From the NCBI RefSeq assembly GCF_039544105.1, contig NZ_BAABLA010000021.1: a stretch of DNA of 64,000 nt; one strand, 5' to 3'. Source of the DNA: Haloechinothrix_A salitolerans. GTDB taxonomy: Bacteria > Actinomycetota > Actinomycetes > Mycobacteriales > Pseudonocardiaceae. Position numbers and translations under genes: made by a program. Numbering within the stretch: position 1 is the first letter of the stretch; each line of letters begins with the position of its first letter. Shown here piece after piece: positions 43,742-53,145 of the stretch. The notes under the pieces are model-generated. The model was not told the origin of the DNA and searched no databases. It saw only the letters and a list, made by a program, of their open reading frames with translations.

Positions 43742-45826
43742 ATGAGTAGTAGCACTACCCCACCAACGGATGCGGCGACTACGGCCAAGCATCCAGAGGC
43801 GGCCGGTGCCGCCAAGGACCGCGCGTTGAAGCCGGTCGTGTTCTTCGGCTCGGCCGCCGTGATCCTCGCGATCTCGCTCTGGGCGATCATCACGCCGACG
43901 GGCGCGGCGGACGTCATCGGAACCGGCGTCGGGTGGATCTCGTCCTGGTTCGGCTGGTACTACTTCCTCGCGGCGACGCTTTTCCTGGTGTTCGTCATCT
44001 TCATCGCCGCGTCTCGCTACGGCAAGATCAAGCTCGGGCCGCAGCACTCGACGCCGGACTACAGCTTGTTCGCCTGGGGCGCGATGTTCTTCGCCGCCGG
44101 AATCGGCATCGACCTGGTGTTCTTCTCGGTGGCTGAGCCGGTGACGCACTACCTCGACCCACCGACCGGCAGCGCTGAAACCGTCGAAGCCGCGCGGCAG
44201 AGCGTGGTGTGGACGTTGTTCCACTACGGCATCACCGGATGGGCGATGTACGCGCTGATGGGCATGGGCCTCGGCTACTTCGCCTTCCGCCACCGGCTGC
44301 CACTCGCGATCCGCTCGGCGCTGTACCCGCTGATCGGCAAGCGCATCCACGGTCCCGTCGGTGACGGCGTCGATCTGGCCGCGATGCTCGGCACCATCTT
44401 CGGCATCGCGGTCTCGCTCGGCATCGGAGTCGTGCAGCTCAGCTACGGGTTGAACTTCATGTTCGACCTGCCGCAGGGCTTGCCGACCCAGATTGGGCTG
44501 ATCGCGATCGCCGTGCTGATGGCGACCGTCTCCGCCGTCGCGGGTGTCGACAAAGGTATCCGGCGGGTGTCCGAGCTGAACGTTGTGCTCGCGATCGTGC
44601 TGATGGTCTACGTAGCGATCTTCGAGAGCCCGGTCCGGGTGCTCAACGCCCTCGTCATGAACATCGGCGACTACATCAGCCGCTTTCCCGGCATGACGCT
44701 GGACACCTTCGCCTACGACCAGCCGACGGCGTGGCTCAACTCGTGGACGCTGTTCTTCTGGGCCTGGTGGATCGCCTGGGCGCCGTTCGTCGGCATGTTC
44801 CTGGCGCGCATCTCGCGCGGCCGCACCATCCGGCAGTTCGTCGCTGCCACACTGATCGTGCCGTTCCTGTTCACGCTGGCGTTCCTGTCGGTGTTCGGCA
44901 ACGCGGCACTACGACTGGTCCGCGGCGGCGACGCGGAGTTCGGCGAGACCGCGGTGTCCGCGCCGGAAGAAGGGTTCTTCGCGCTGCTCAGTCAGTACCC
45001 CGGCGTGACCTTCAGCGCGGGACTCGTGGTCCTCGTCGGGCTGCTGCTTTATGTGACGTCGGCCGACTCCGGCGCGCTGGTGATGGCGAACCTCAGCTCA
45101 CACCTGCGCACGCCAACCACCGACGCCGCGCCGTGGCTGCGCGTGTTCTGGGCGGCGGCGACCGGCCTGCTCACGCTGGCGATGCTGCTGGTCGACGGCG
45201 TCAGCGCGCTGACGAACGCCACCATCATCATGGGGCTGCCGTTCTCGTTCGTGATGTTCCTGGTGATGTGGGGCCTCTACAAGGCACTGCGCAAGGAAGG
45301 CATCCGGGACGACGCGATGCTGTCCAGCCTGCCCGTCACGCTATCGGAGCGCACCATCGAGCCACGCGGCGTGCACCGCAGCTGGCGGCAGCGGCTGGCC
45401 AGGGTGATGAACTATCCGGGCAAGCGCGCGGCGCAGACGTTCGTCAACAACGTCGCTCGCCCCGCGTTCGAGGAAGTCGCCGAGGAGCTGCGCGCCCAGG
45501 GCGCCGACGCCACGGTGTCCGAAGGCCGCGACGACAGCGGTGTCGAACACATAAGCCTGACGGTGCCGATGGAGCCGGAGGAGACCTTCGTATACCGGGT
45601 GTGGCCGCGCGAGGTGCCGACGCCGTCGTTCGCGATGCGGTCGGTCACCGATGACACGTACTTCCGGTTCGAGGTGTACCTCGCCGAAGGCGGCCAGGGC
45701 TACGACGTCCTGGGCTACGGCAAGGACCAGCTCATCGGCGACATCCTGGACCAGTACGAACGGCACCTGGAGTTCCTGCGGCTACACCGCGAGATCGGCG
45801 GTGTGACCCTACCCGAGCCGAGCTGA
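43742..45826 (+). CDS. betT: BCCT-family choline transporter
   Basis: 694 residues with about 12 membrane segments and a C-terminal cytoplasmic domain of about 170 residues, as in E. coli BetT. The substrate/coupling motif reads GIGIDLVFFSVAEPVTHY; the GID form is that of proton-coupled BetT rather than sodium-coupled BetP (GMG). The BCCT signature TLFFWAWWIAWAPFVGMFLARISRGRTIRQF is intact. It takes up choline for BetA and BetB. Confidence 0.93.
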   Translation: MSSSTTPPTDAATTAKHPEAAGAAKDRALKPVVFFGSAAVILAISLWAIITPTGAADVIGTGVGWISSWFGWYYFLAATLFLVFVIFIAASRYGKIKLGPQHSTPDYSLFAWGAMFFAAGIGIDLVFFSVAEPVTHYLDPPTGSAETVEAARQSVVWTLFHYGITGWAMYALMGMGLGYFAFRHRLPLAIRSALYPLIGKRIHGPVGDGVDLAAMLGTIFGIAVSLGIGVVQLSYGLNFMFDLPQGLPTQIGLIAIAVLMATVSAVAGVDKGIRRVSELNVVLAIVLMVYVAIFESPVRVLNALVMNIGDYISRFPGMTLDTFAYDQPTAWLNSWTLFFWAWWIAWAPFVGMFLARISRGRTIRQFVAATLIVPFLFTLAFLSVFGNAALRLVRGGDAEFGETAVSAPEEGFFALLSQYPGVTFSAGLVVLVGLLLYVTSADSGALVMANLSSHLRTPTTDAAPWLRVFWAAATGLLTLAMLLVDGVSALTNATIIMGLPFSFVMFLVMWGLYKALRKEGIRDDAMLSSLPVTLSERTIEPRGVHRSWRQRLARVMNYPGKRAAQTFVNNVARPAFEEVAEELRAQGADATVSEGRDDSGVEHISLTVPMEPEETFVYRVWPREVPTPSFAMRSVTDDTYFRFEVYLAEGGQGYDVLGYGKDQLIGDILDQYERHLEFLRLHREIGGVTLPEPS

Positions 45827-45933
45827 CCCGGCTCGGCTGTCTCGGCTGGCTCATCCGGGAACCCCGAACCCGGGCGAGCTGACCGGGCACCGATCCAGCC
45901 CACCCCGGCTGGACGCGCTCCCCGCGCACAAAA

Positions 45934-45970
45934 CGACGCCCCTGCCGCGCACCCTGCGGCGGGGGCGTCG
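45934..45970 (-). terminator. Terminator between betT and the acetyltransferase gene
   Basis: A 15-bp stem (CGACGCCCC TGCCGC with its complement, one T-G pair) around a 7-nt loop is followed on the minus strand by TTTTG. It begins 6 bp after the acetyltransferase stop and may serve both converging genes. Confidence 0.85.
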
Positions 45971-45975
45971 TCGCA

Positions 45976-46575
45976 TCAACCGCCAACGTCGAGACCGAAC
46001 GCGACCAGCTGCACACCAGGGGCCGGTTGCCAGTCTCGTTCGGGCAGGCGAACGAAGCCAAGTCTGTGGTAGAGCCGAATGGCCTTGGCGTTCTCATCGA
46101 TGACGCAGAGCACCACCCTGTGGCAGCCAAGCTCACGCGCCCGGTCGATGACGGCCCGAGTCAGCAGCTCACCAACACCCCTGCCGCGCGCGGCGACCGA
46201 CGTCGACAGCATCCGGAACTCCAGCTCGCCGTCCCGAGCGATCTGCGACATCGGCGTCCCGCTCGGCGCGACCGTCACCGTACCGAGAATGGTGTCGTCA
46301 CCGTCGACCGCGACCAGCAGTTCTGCCTGCTCATACCGGCTCGCCGCGTCGCGCAAGACCGGCTCGTAGTGGCTGTCGTCGTCAAGCAGCCCCTCAGCTC
46401 GATAGGCCGCGACGGCGATCTCAGCGGTGGCTTCCACCTCATCGCGGCGCGCGGACCGGACCGAGATGTCAGCGCCAACAGTTCGGACCTGCGAGCAGTC
46501 CTCAGCGTCTACGGTTCGGACCTGCGAGCAGTCCTCAGCGTCTACGGTTCGGACCTGCGAGCAGTCCTCACGCAT
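45976..46575 (-). CDS. GNAT acetyltransferase with an N terminus made of intergenic repeats
   Basis: 199 residues from ATG at 46575, which overlaps the ligA stop region; no later start codon exists before the GNAT domain. Residues 3-33 consist of three copies of the 11-residue unit EDCSQVRTVDA, encoded by the 33-bp repeats at 46,481-46,569. The GNAT fold follows (ISVRSARRDEVEATAEIAVAAY) with acetyl-CoA motif VAARGRGVGELLTRAVIDRARELG and VLCVIDENAKAIRLYHRLGF. Substrate unknown. Whether the repeat segment is really translated has to be tested. Confidence 0.8.
   Translation of the reverse strand: MREDCSQVRTVDAEDCSQVRTVDAEDCSQVRTVGADISVRSARRDEVEATAEIAVAAYRAEGLLDDDSHYEPVLRDAASRYEQAELLVAVDGDDTILGTVTVAPSGTPMSQIARDGELEFRMLSTSVAARGRGVGELLTRAVIDRARELGCHRVVLCVIDENAKAIRLYHRLGFVRLPERDWQPAPGVQLVAFGLDVGG
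46481..46569. repeat. Three tandem copies of the 23-bp hairpin repeat, 33-bp period
   Basis: Copies at 46,481-46,503, 46,514-46,536 and 46,547-46,569 are near-identical to those at 39,061-39,151 (one changed base in the core, GCGAGCAG for GCAAGCAG). Here the period is 33, a multiple of three, and the copies fall in the acetyltransferase frame. The last copy also supplies two bases of the ligA stop codon. Confidence 0.88.
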
Positions 46576-48685
46576 CCTCCGCCACCTCCGCGACCTTCCG
46601 CGCGGCTTCCGGTCCCTGGTCGAGCAGCACGCGGAAGCCATCCTCGTCAAGTACCGGCACCTTGAGCGAGACGGCCTTGTCATACTTCGACCCTGGCGCG
46701 TCGCCCACCACGACGAATGCGGTCTTCTTCGACACCGACCCCGCGGCTTTGCCGCCACGAGCCATGATGGCTTCCTTAGCCTCATCGCGGGAGAAGGTGG
46801 GCAGCGAACCGGTCACCACAATCGACAAACCCTCCAGGTGGCGCGGGATGGACTCGTCCCGTTCGTCGGCCATCCGCACCCCGGACTCCGCCCACTTGCG
46901 CACGACCTCGCGATGCCAGTCGACGGCGAACCATTCCTTGACCGCACGCGCGATCGCGGGACCGACACCATCCACATTGGCCAGTTCTTCCTCGTCGGCC
47001 TTCTCGATCTCCGGTATGGAGCCGAACTCGCGCGCCAATGCCTGCGCCGCGGTCGGCCCGACATGGCGTATCGACAAGCCGACAAGGACCTTCCAGAGTG
47101 GACGGTTCTTGGCGTCGTGCAGGTTGGCAAGCAACCGCTCGCCGTTGGCCGACAACTCGCCTGCCTTGGTGCGGAACAGTTCGACCGTCTTCAGCGTCTC
47201 GGCATCAAGATCGAACAGGTCACCCTCGTCACCAATCGCCTCGGAATTCACCAGCGCCGACGCGGCCTCGTAACCGAGCCCCTCGATGTCGAACGCACCC
47301 CTGCTGCCGATGTGGAACAGCCGCTCGCGCCGCTGCGCCGGACAGTACTGGGTGTTCGGGCACCGGATGTCGGCGTCGCCCTCCTTCTCGTAGCGCAGCG
47401 TAGTGCCGCACTCCGGACACTCGGTGGGCATGACGAACTCGCGCTCCTCGCCGGTGCGGATGTCCACCACCGGCCCCAACACCTCGGGAATGACATCGCC
47501 CGCCTTGCGAATCACCACGCGATCGCCGATCAACACGCCTTTGCGCTTGACCTCGTTCGCGTTGTGCAGCGTCGCCATGGCAACCGTGGACCCGGCGACC
47601 TTGACCGGCTCCATCACCGCGAATGGCGTGACCCGACCAGTCCGGCCGACGTTGACGCGAATGTCCAGCAGCGTCGTCATCGCCTCTTCAGGTGCGTACT
47701 TGTACGCGATGGCCCAGCGCGGCGCTCGCGACGTCGAACCGAGCCTGCGCTGCAACGGCACCTCGTCGATCTTGATAACGATGCCGTCGATCTCGTGTTG
47801 CGCGTCGTGCCGACGGTCATCCCAGTAGGCGATGTGCTCGAACAACTCGTCGCGCGTGGCGAGGACCTTGGTGTGCGGCGAGACCGGCAACCCCCAGGCC
47901 GCCAACGCCTCGTACGCCTCCGACTGGCGCTGCGGCTCGAAGCCGTCCCGCCGCCCGATGCCGTGACAGATCAGCCGCAGCGGCCTGCTCGCGGTGATCC
48001 TCGGGTCCTTCTGCCGCAGCGATCCAGCGGCCGTGTTACGCGGGTTCGCGAACGGCGGTTTGCCCGCTTCGACTAGTTTCGCGTTCAGCTCCACGAAGTC
48101 GTCGACGCGGAAGAACACCTCACCACGAACCTCAAGGACATCCGGAACGAGGAACTTGTCGCTCTCGGTGAGCCGTAGCGGCACGTCGTCCATAGTGCGG
48201 ACGTTGAACGTGACGTCCTCGCCGGTTCGACCATCGCCCCTGGTCAGCGCCCTAGTGAGGCGCCCCTTCTCGTAGAGCAAGTTGATCGCGAGGCCGTCGA
48301 TCTTGAGCTCGCACAGGTAGTGCACGCCGGAGCCAACCTCGCGCTCCACCCGATCGAGCCACGCGCTGAGCTCGTCCGAGTCGAAGGTGTTGTCCAGGCT
48401 GAGCATGCGTTCGAGATGGTCGTACGTCTCGAACTCGGTGGAGTACGTGCCGCCGACCCGCTGCGTCGGCGAATCCGGGGTGACCAGCGCCGGATACTCC
48501 TTCTCGATGCGCTCGAGTTCAGCCATCATGGCGTCGAACTCGGCATCGGAGATGGTCGGCGTCTCCACGTAGTACCGGAACTGGTGGACCTGGATCTCCT
48601 CGGCCAGCTCGGCATGGCGCTCCCGCACGTCGGCGGGAACGTTCTCGACCCCCTCGGCCGTTACAGCCTCAACTTCCTCGCTCAC
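46568..48685 (-). CDS. ligA: NAD-dependent DNA ligase
   Basis: 705 residues. The adenylation Lys is in CELKIDGLAINLLY. NAD-binding domain Ia, an OB fold (NVGRTGRVTPFAVMEPVKVAGS), a four-cysteine zinc finger (CPECGTTLRY...CPNTQYCPAQ), helix-hairpin-helix repeats, and a C-terminal BRCT domain (GLSIVVTGSLPTFSRDEAKEAI) are all in place. It seals nicks in replication and repair. Its stop codon lies in the terminal repeat copy. Confidence 0.98.
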   Translation of the reverse strand: MSEEVEAVTAEGVENVPADVRERHAELAEEIQVHQFRYYVETPTISDAEFDAMMAELERIEKEYPALVTPDSPTQRVGGTYSTEFETYDHLERMLSLDNTFDSDELSAWLDRVEREVGSGVHYLCELKIDGLAINLLYEKGRLTRALTRGDGRTGEDVTFNVRTMDDVPLRLTESDKFLVPDVLEVRGEVFFRVDDFVELNAKLVEAGKPPFANPRNTAAGSLRQKDPRITASRPLRLICHGIGRRDGFEPQRQSEAYEALAAWGLPVSPHTKVLATRDELFEHIAYWDDRRHDAQHEIDGIVIKIDEVPLQRRLGSTSRAPRWAIAYKYAPEEAMTTLLDIRVNVGRTGRVTPFAVMEPVKVAGSTVAMATLHNANEVKRKGVLIGDRVVIRKAGDVIPEVLGPVVDIRTGEEREFVMPTECPECGTTLRYEKEGDADIRCPNTQYCPAQRRERLFHIGSRGAFDIEGLGYEAASALVNSEAIGDEGDLFDLDAETLKTVELFRTKAGELSANGERLLANLHDAKNRPLWKVLVGLSIRHVGPTAAQALAREFGSIPEIEKADEEELANVDGVGPAIARAVKEWFAVDWHREVVRKWAESGVRMADERDESIPRHLEGLSIVVTGSLPTFSRDEAKEAIMARGGKAAGSVSKKTAFVVVGDAPGSKYDKAVSLKVPVLDEDGFRVLLDQGPEAARKVAEVAEDA

Positions 48686-48694
48686 GACACCAGG

Positions 48695-49378
48695 TTAGCC
48701 AGCACCACCGACATCCTCTTCCCCCGTACCGCCCTCATCAAGACGGTGCACCAGGTCACGCAGGTCCAGCAGCGTGATGGCGTTCTCAGGGGTGTTGTCC
48801 GCCGTCTCGACCCTGCCCAGCCACCGCGCGGCCAGCCGCTCTCCCAGCGTCGCGTCCAGTGGTAGAAACGTCAGTGCCTCCCGGTCGCGAGGCTCCAGCT
48901 CGACCAGGTCGGGGTGGTGGACGGCGACGTCGACGGTGCCGCTCGGCTCATCGACCTGCGCGACGATCCGGACGTCGGCGAGCGCGATCCGGTGCGCGCC
49001 TAGGTTGACCGTGACCTCACTCGGGTCGGGCACTGGTGGCACCGAATCGTGGTACTCCCAAATGGCGTCCTCCGGCGGGGCCGCGGCGAGCCAGGCATCG
49101 GTGAAAGGCCGCAGGGCGGGGTCCTCCTGGCCCGTGACCACGAGCGCATAGATCGCACGTTGCCCGCGATCGACAGAGAACTGCAGGTCCGGGTGCATCG
49201 CGGCGACGGCTTCGGTCAAGTCGTGCTCGAATCGCTGCGGCTCACGGTCACCCAGCGCGGCGCTGATGTCGGTCAGCAGCTCTTGCCAGCGCCGCCAGAA
49301 CTCCCTCGCGGCCTGCTCAGGATCCCCCGGGCGCTCGTCGATGATCTCGGGTCGCCGGAACCGTCGGAACCATCCCAT
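48695..49378 (-). CDS. Hypothetical protein next to ligA
   Basis: 227 residues, cytoplasmic, acidic. A helical N-terminal part (EQAAREFWRRWQELLTDISAALGDREPQRFEHDLTEAVAAMHPDL) is followed by a beta-rich part (VTVNLGAHRIALADVRIVAQVDEPSGTVDVAVHHPDLV). I do not recognise a named domain. It stops just upstream of ligA on the same strand (9-bp gap) and is likely in its operon. Confidence 0.78.
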   Translation of the reverse strand: MGWFRRFRRPEIIDERPGDPEQAAREFWRRWQELLTDISAALGDREPQRFEHDLTEAVAAMHPDLQFSVDRGQRAIYALVVTGQEDPALRPFTDAWLAAAPPEDAIWEYHDSVPPVPDPSEVTVNLGAHRIALADVRIVAQVDEPSGTVDVAVHHPDLVELEPRDREALTFLPLDATLGERLAARWLGRVETADNTPENAITLLDLRDLVHRLDEGGTGEEDVGGAG

Positions 49379-49463
49379 GACCGCCCACCGTACGCGCTGG
49401 CGACGTCAGCCGTGGGCGGAACGGACGAAGTCATGTCAGTAGCGAGGAACATGGCGTCCGGAG

Positions 49464-49498
49464 CGGGGGACACGACGTCGAGAACGGGGGACACGACG
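49464..49498. repeat. Two copies of CGGGGGACACGACG
   Basis: Copies at 49,464-49,477 and 49,485-49,498, 21 bp apart, lie in the 126-bp gap between two minus-strand genes. The same word family occurs at 22,520-22,690. Confidence 0.6.
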
Positions 49499-49504
49499 GG
49501 GTGG

Positions 49505-50539
49505 TTACCAGGACTCCGGGGGCTCCGCGAAGGCGTGACCGAGATCGCGGGTGAGTGCGAGCGCGCGGCGCAACCACGTGTCGCTGGCACCCGCGAGGCC
49601 GCAGGTTGGCGTCGGGACGGCCTGATCACGCAGGATCGTCCGGCTGAAACCTATGCGGTCCACCAGCCGCAACGCGGGCTCGGCGAGACCATGCAGCTCG
49701 ACCCGCTCCGCCGGGTTGATCGCGGGAACCAGCCCGAGCAGGAACGCCAGGCCGCTGTCCCATGCCTCACCGATCGCGTCCAATGTGGTCGCCGGCGCGC
49801 CGTCGAGCAGCGTCGCGTCGATCGCGATGGCACCGGCACCCGCACCCGCCATCAGACCGATCGGCGGACGGCGCGCGCAGCAATGCACGATCACAGGCGT
49901 GCCGGTCGCGTTCGCGCAGCCGTCGATCACTGACGTAAGTAGCGACTGCGCCTCCGGTTCCGGTACCGACGGCACCGTGCCGTATCCCGACGCCGTCGGC
50001 AGCGTGCCCGCTAGCACGTCTGGCAGCGTCGGCTCGTCGAGCTGCACCACGATCGCCGAGCCGGTGCGCGCGGCCAGCTCCTTGACGTGCGTCGTGACGC
50101 CCTCGATGAGCGACTGGCTGAACTCGCGCACCGCGCCGTGGTCGGTGAGCACCCGGTGGCCACGCGGCAGCTCGATGCCTGCCGCGAGCGACCACGGCCC
50201 CGCCACCTGCGTCTTGATCACCTTAGGACTACCCGCCGTGTGTGCGGCGCGCTCGATGGCGTCGAGGTCCCAGCGATGCAGGTCCTGGGCGCGACGGTGC
50301 TCGCGGCCCGGGCGCGACGTCACCCGATACCCGGTCGGCACCGACTCGACCGCAAGGTCCACGAGCAGCGCCGCGCTCCTGCCGATCAGGTCGGCACCGA
50401 AGCCGCGGTCGGGCAGCTCAGGCACATGAGGAAACTCGGGCAGCTCACCGAACACGGTCGCGGCGGCGTCCGCGCTGTCCGTGCCCGGCATCGAACCGAT
50501 ACCGGTCGCCGCTGTCACCGGCCAGGGAAACTCAGGCAT
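49505..50539 (-). CDS. Cobalamin-independent methionine synthase-like protein
   Basis: 344 residues. A MetE C-terminal-type barrel: ATGIGSMPGTD at the start, KTQVAGPWSLAAGIEL, VVQLDEPTLPDVLAG and a Cys in VIVHCCARRPPI in the position of zinc ligands. It is about half the size of true MetE. It matches Rv3015c by position, near ligA. Substrate unknown; possibly a methyltransferase or remnant of the family. Confidence 0.82.
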   Translation of the reverse strand: MPEFPWPVTAATGIGSMPGTDSADAAATVFGELPEFPHVPELPDRGFGADLIGRSAALLVDLAVESVPTGYRVTSRPGREHRRAQDLHRWDLDAIERAAHTAGSPKVIKTQVAGPWSLAAGIELPRGHRVLTDHGAVREFSQSLIEGVTTHVKELAARTGSAIVVQLDEPTLPDVLAGTLPTASGYGTVPSVPEPEAQSLLTSVIDGCANATGTPVIVHCCARRPPIGLMAGAGAGAIAIDATLLDGAPATTLDAIGEAWDSGLAFLLGLVPAINPAERVELHGLAEPALRLVDRIGFSRTILRDQAVPTPTCGLAGASDTWLRRALALTRDLGHAFAEPPESW

Positions 50540-50587
50540 GCCTCTAGTGTCTCGCGTGTGGCCGGAGGTAGCGCGGTGGGCACGCCC

Positions 50588-51688
50588 TCACGCCGCGGTC
50601 GACGCGATCTTCGCCGCGCCAAGCACCAGGTCGCCGCCGGAGTCCTCCCTGTAGAGCACGATCGTCTGCCCCGGCGCGACGCCCTTCAGCGGCTCCCGAA
50701 GCCGCACTCGGACGCCGTCGTCCACGCACTCCGCGACCGCGGGAGCGGTGCCACCGTGGGCACGGACCTGCACCACGCACTCGGTGGGGCCGTCGAGCGA
50801 TCGCTCGCTCGGCCACACCGGACGGTCGGCGTCGATCGACGTCACGCCCAGCTTGTCCCCCGAGCCGACCGTGACGGTGCCGGACACCGGCTCAAGGCTG
50901 AGCACGTACCGAGGACGGCCATCCGGCGCGGGCGCCTCGATGCCGAGTCCCTTGCGCTGGCCGACGGTGAAGCCGTGCACGCCGGTGTGCTCACCCAGCA
51001 CCGCGCCGGTCTCGTCGTCCACGAGCTGACCCGGCCGCGAGCCGAGCCGTGACTCAAGGAAACCCTTGGTGTCGCCGTCGGGAATGAAGCAGATGTCGTG
51101 ACTGTCCGGCTTGCCTGCCACCATCAGCCCACGACGTTCCGCCTCGGCACGCACCTCGGACTTCTCCGAGTCGCCCAGCGGGAACATCGAATGCCGCAAC
51201 TGTTCCGGCGTCAGCGACGCGAGCACGTAGGACTGGTCCTTGCCCCCGTCAGCGCTACGTCGCAGCTCAGGCACGCCGTCGACCATCGTCAGCCGCGCGT
51301 AGTGGCCCGTGGCGACCGCGTCGAAGCCGAGCGCCATCGCCTTCTCGAGCAACGCCTCGAACTTGATCTTCTCGTTGCACGTCACGCACGGGTTCGGTGT
51401 CCTGCCCGCCGCGTACTCGCCGACGAACGTCTCGATGACGTCCTCGCGGAACCGCTCCGCGAAGTCCCACACGTAGAACGGAATGCCGAGCAGGTCAGCG
51501 ACCCGGCGTGCGTCACGGGAGTCCTCGATCGTGCAGCACCCCCGCGCACCAGTGCGCAGCGTGCCCGGCTTGGCCGACAACGCCAGGTGCACCCCGACGA
51601 CGTCGTGGCCAGCATCAACCGCCCGCGCCGCCGCGACGGCGGAGTCCACACCGCCGCTCATCGCGGCGAGCACCTTCAGCTTCGTCAT
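50588..51688 (-). CDS. mnmA: tRNA-specific 2-thiouridylase
   Basis: 366 residues. PP-loop AMSGGVDSAVAAARAVDAGH near residue 10; catalytic cysteines in NPCVTCNEKIKF (about 105) and HDICFIPDGD (about 200). It adds sulfur to U34 of tRNA-Lys, Glu and Gln using sulfur from a cysteine desulfurase; the gene for such an enzyme lies immediately upstream, overlapping by ATGA. Confidence 0.97.
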   Translation of the reverse strand: MTKLKVLAAMSGGVDSAVAAARAVDAGHDVVGVHLALSAKPGTLRTGARGCCTIEDSRDARRVADLLGIPFYVWDFAERFREDVIETFVGEYAAGRTPNPCVTCNEKIKFEALLEKAMALGFDAVATGHYARLTMVDGVPELRRSADGGKDQSYVLASLTPEQLRHSMFPLGDSEKSEVRAEAERRGLMVAGKPDSHDICFIPDGDTKGFLESRLGSRPGQLVDDETGAVLGEHTGVHGFTVGQRKGLGIEAPAPDGRPRYVLSLEPVSGTVTVGSGDKLGVTSIDADRPVWPSERSLDGPTECVVQVRAHGGTAPAVAECVDDGVRVRLREPLKGVAPGQTIVLYREDSGGDLVLGAAKIASTAA

Positions 51689-52896
51689 GCGCGTACCCCC
51701 ACGGCGTCGCTCTGCTTCCCGGTCAGGCCCGCCTTGCGGGCGCGTGCGACGACCCCGCCGATCTCCGCGAGCAACGCGTCGACGTCTTCCTTGGTCGAGG
51801 TGTGGCCGAGCGAGAACCGCAGCGACCCGCGCGCGGAGGACTCATCGACACCCATCGCGAGCAGCACGTGGCTGGGCTGCGCCACCCCCGCGGTGCAGGC
51901 CGAGCCGGTGGAACACTCGATTCCCTTGGCGTCGAGCAGCATCAGCAGGCTGTCGCCCTCGCAGCCGGGGAAGCTGAAGTGGGCGTTGCCCGCGAGCCGC
52001 TGGTCGCTGTCGAGCGGCGCACCGTTGAGGACGGCGTCGTCCACCTGCTCCAGCACCCCGTTCACCAGCGCGTTCCGCAGGGCGCTCAGATCGGCGACAC
52101 GCCCTGCGATGTCGGTGGTGGCCTCCTGAACCGCGGTCGCGAAGGCGTGCACACCGGGGACGTCGAGGGTGCCTGACCGCACGTCGCGCTCCTGCCCACC
52201 GCCGTGCAACAACGGGGTGCACTCGACGTCGCGGGCCAACAGCAGCGCGCCGACACCGTACGGGCCACCGAGCTTGTGGCCGGTCAGTGTGAGCGCGCTC
52301 GCCCCGCTGGCGGCGAAATCGATGTCGACCGCGCCAACGGCCTGCACCGCGTCGGTGTGCAGCGGGACGTCGAACTCCGCGCAGACCTCCGCGATGTCCG
52401 CGATGCGATTGACGGTGCCGACCTCGTTGTTCGCCCACATGACGGTGGCAAGCGCCACGTCGTCCGGGTTGGTCTCGATCGCGGCGCGGACGGCCTCCGG
52501 CAGCACCTGGCCGGTTGTGTCCACCGGCAGCCAGGTGATCTCGGCGCCCGCGTGCTCGGCGAGCCACTCGACGCTGTCCAGCACGGCGTGATGCTCCACG
52601 GACGACACCAGCACCCTGGTGCGGGCGGGGTCGGCCTTACGGCGTGCCCAGTAGATGCCCTTGACGGCGATGTTGTCGCTTTCGGTGCCCCCACCGGTGA
52701 ACAGCACCTCGGACGGCCGCGCGCCCAGTGCCTCGGCGATGGCCTCGCGGGCCTCCTCCACCCTGCGCCGCGAGCGCCTGCCCGAGGAATGCAGCGACGA
52801 GGCGTTGCCGGTGTCCGACAGCGCCTCGGTCATCGCCGCAATGGCGCGTGGCGACATCGGTGTCGTCGCCGCGTGGTCAAGGTAGGTCATCGCCAT
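51685..52896 (-). CDS. iscS: Cysteine desulfurase
   Basis: 403 residues; ATG at 52896 or 52890. PLP enzyme: YLDHAATTPMSPRA, ATVMWANNEVGTVN, LTLTGHKLGGPYGVGALLL with the PLP Lys, and the active-site Cys in IECSTGSACTAG. It gives sulfur to MnmA and, probably, iron-sulfur assembly. Named iscS/nifS-like; matches Rv3025c in context. Its stop overlaps the mnmA start. Confidence 0.95.
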   Translation of the reverse strand: MAMTYLDHAATTPMSPRAIAAMTEALSDTGNASSLHSSGRRSRRRVEEAREAIAEALGARPSEVLFTGGGTESDNIAVKGIYWARRKADPARTRVLVSSVEHHAVLDSVEWLAEHAGAEITWLPVDTTGQVLPEAVRAAIETNPDDVALATVMWANNEVGTVNRIADIAEVCAEFDVPLHTDAVQAVGAVDIDFAASGASALTLTGHKLGGPYGVGALLLARDVECTPLLHGGGQERDVRSGTLDVPGVHAFATAVQEATTDIAGRVADLSALRNALVNGVLEQVDDAVLNGAPLDSDQRLAGNAHFSFPGCEGDSLLMLLDAKGIECSTGSACTAGVAQPSHVLLAMGVDESSARGSLRFSLGHTSTKEDVDALLAEIGGVVARARKAGLTGKQSDAVGVRA

Positions 52897-53145
52897 TCAA
52901 GGGTAACCGGGACGACCAGACGCCGGTGCGTGGTGCGCTGAATGACGCCTTCCCTGCGCTGGGCGCGGCGAACGACGCTTTCACTGCACCGAACGCGGCG
53001 AAGGGGAACCGGCATTTGGTTACACACTCGTGACCTGCGGGTCCGTTCTAACGGGCCGGACGCGTAGGGTGCCACGCCCCGAACAACGACGGCGCGGCCG
53101 GGGCTGTCGCTGTGCCCCGGCCGCGCCGTGTCAGATCCCGTCCCG
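52897..53145. repeat. Intergenic boundary region with a 30-bp tandem duplication
   Basis: No gene is supported. Two adjacent 30-bp units (52,941-52,970 and 52,971-53,000) share about 22 of 30 positions (AAYGACGCYTTC pattern ending GCGGCG). A T-poor inverted repeat lies at the right (53,091-53,127). The left edge of the second accessory region is probably somewhere here. Confidence 0.55.
53091..53127 (-). terminator. Inverted repeat closing the RiPP operon
   Basis: A perfect 14-bp GC-rich stem (GGCGCGGCCGGGGC and its complement) with a 9-nt loop stands 19 bp past the tgmC stop. There is no T-tract, but actinobacterial terminators often lack one. Confidence 0.65.

Noticed and set aside
46481..46569. 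Short tandem repeats as a CRISPR array
   Set aside because: The units are 23 bp with 10-bp identical spacers, not variable spacers, and no cas genes are present.
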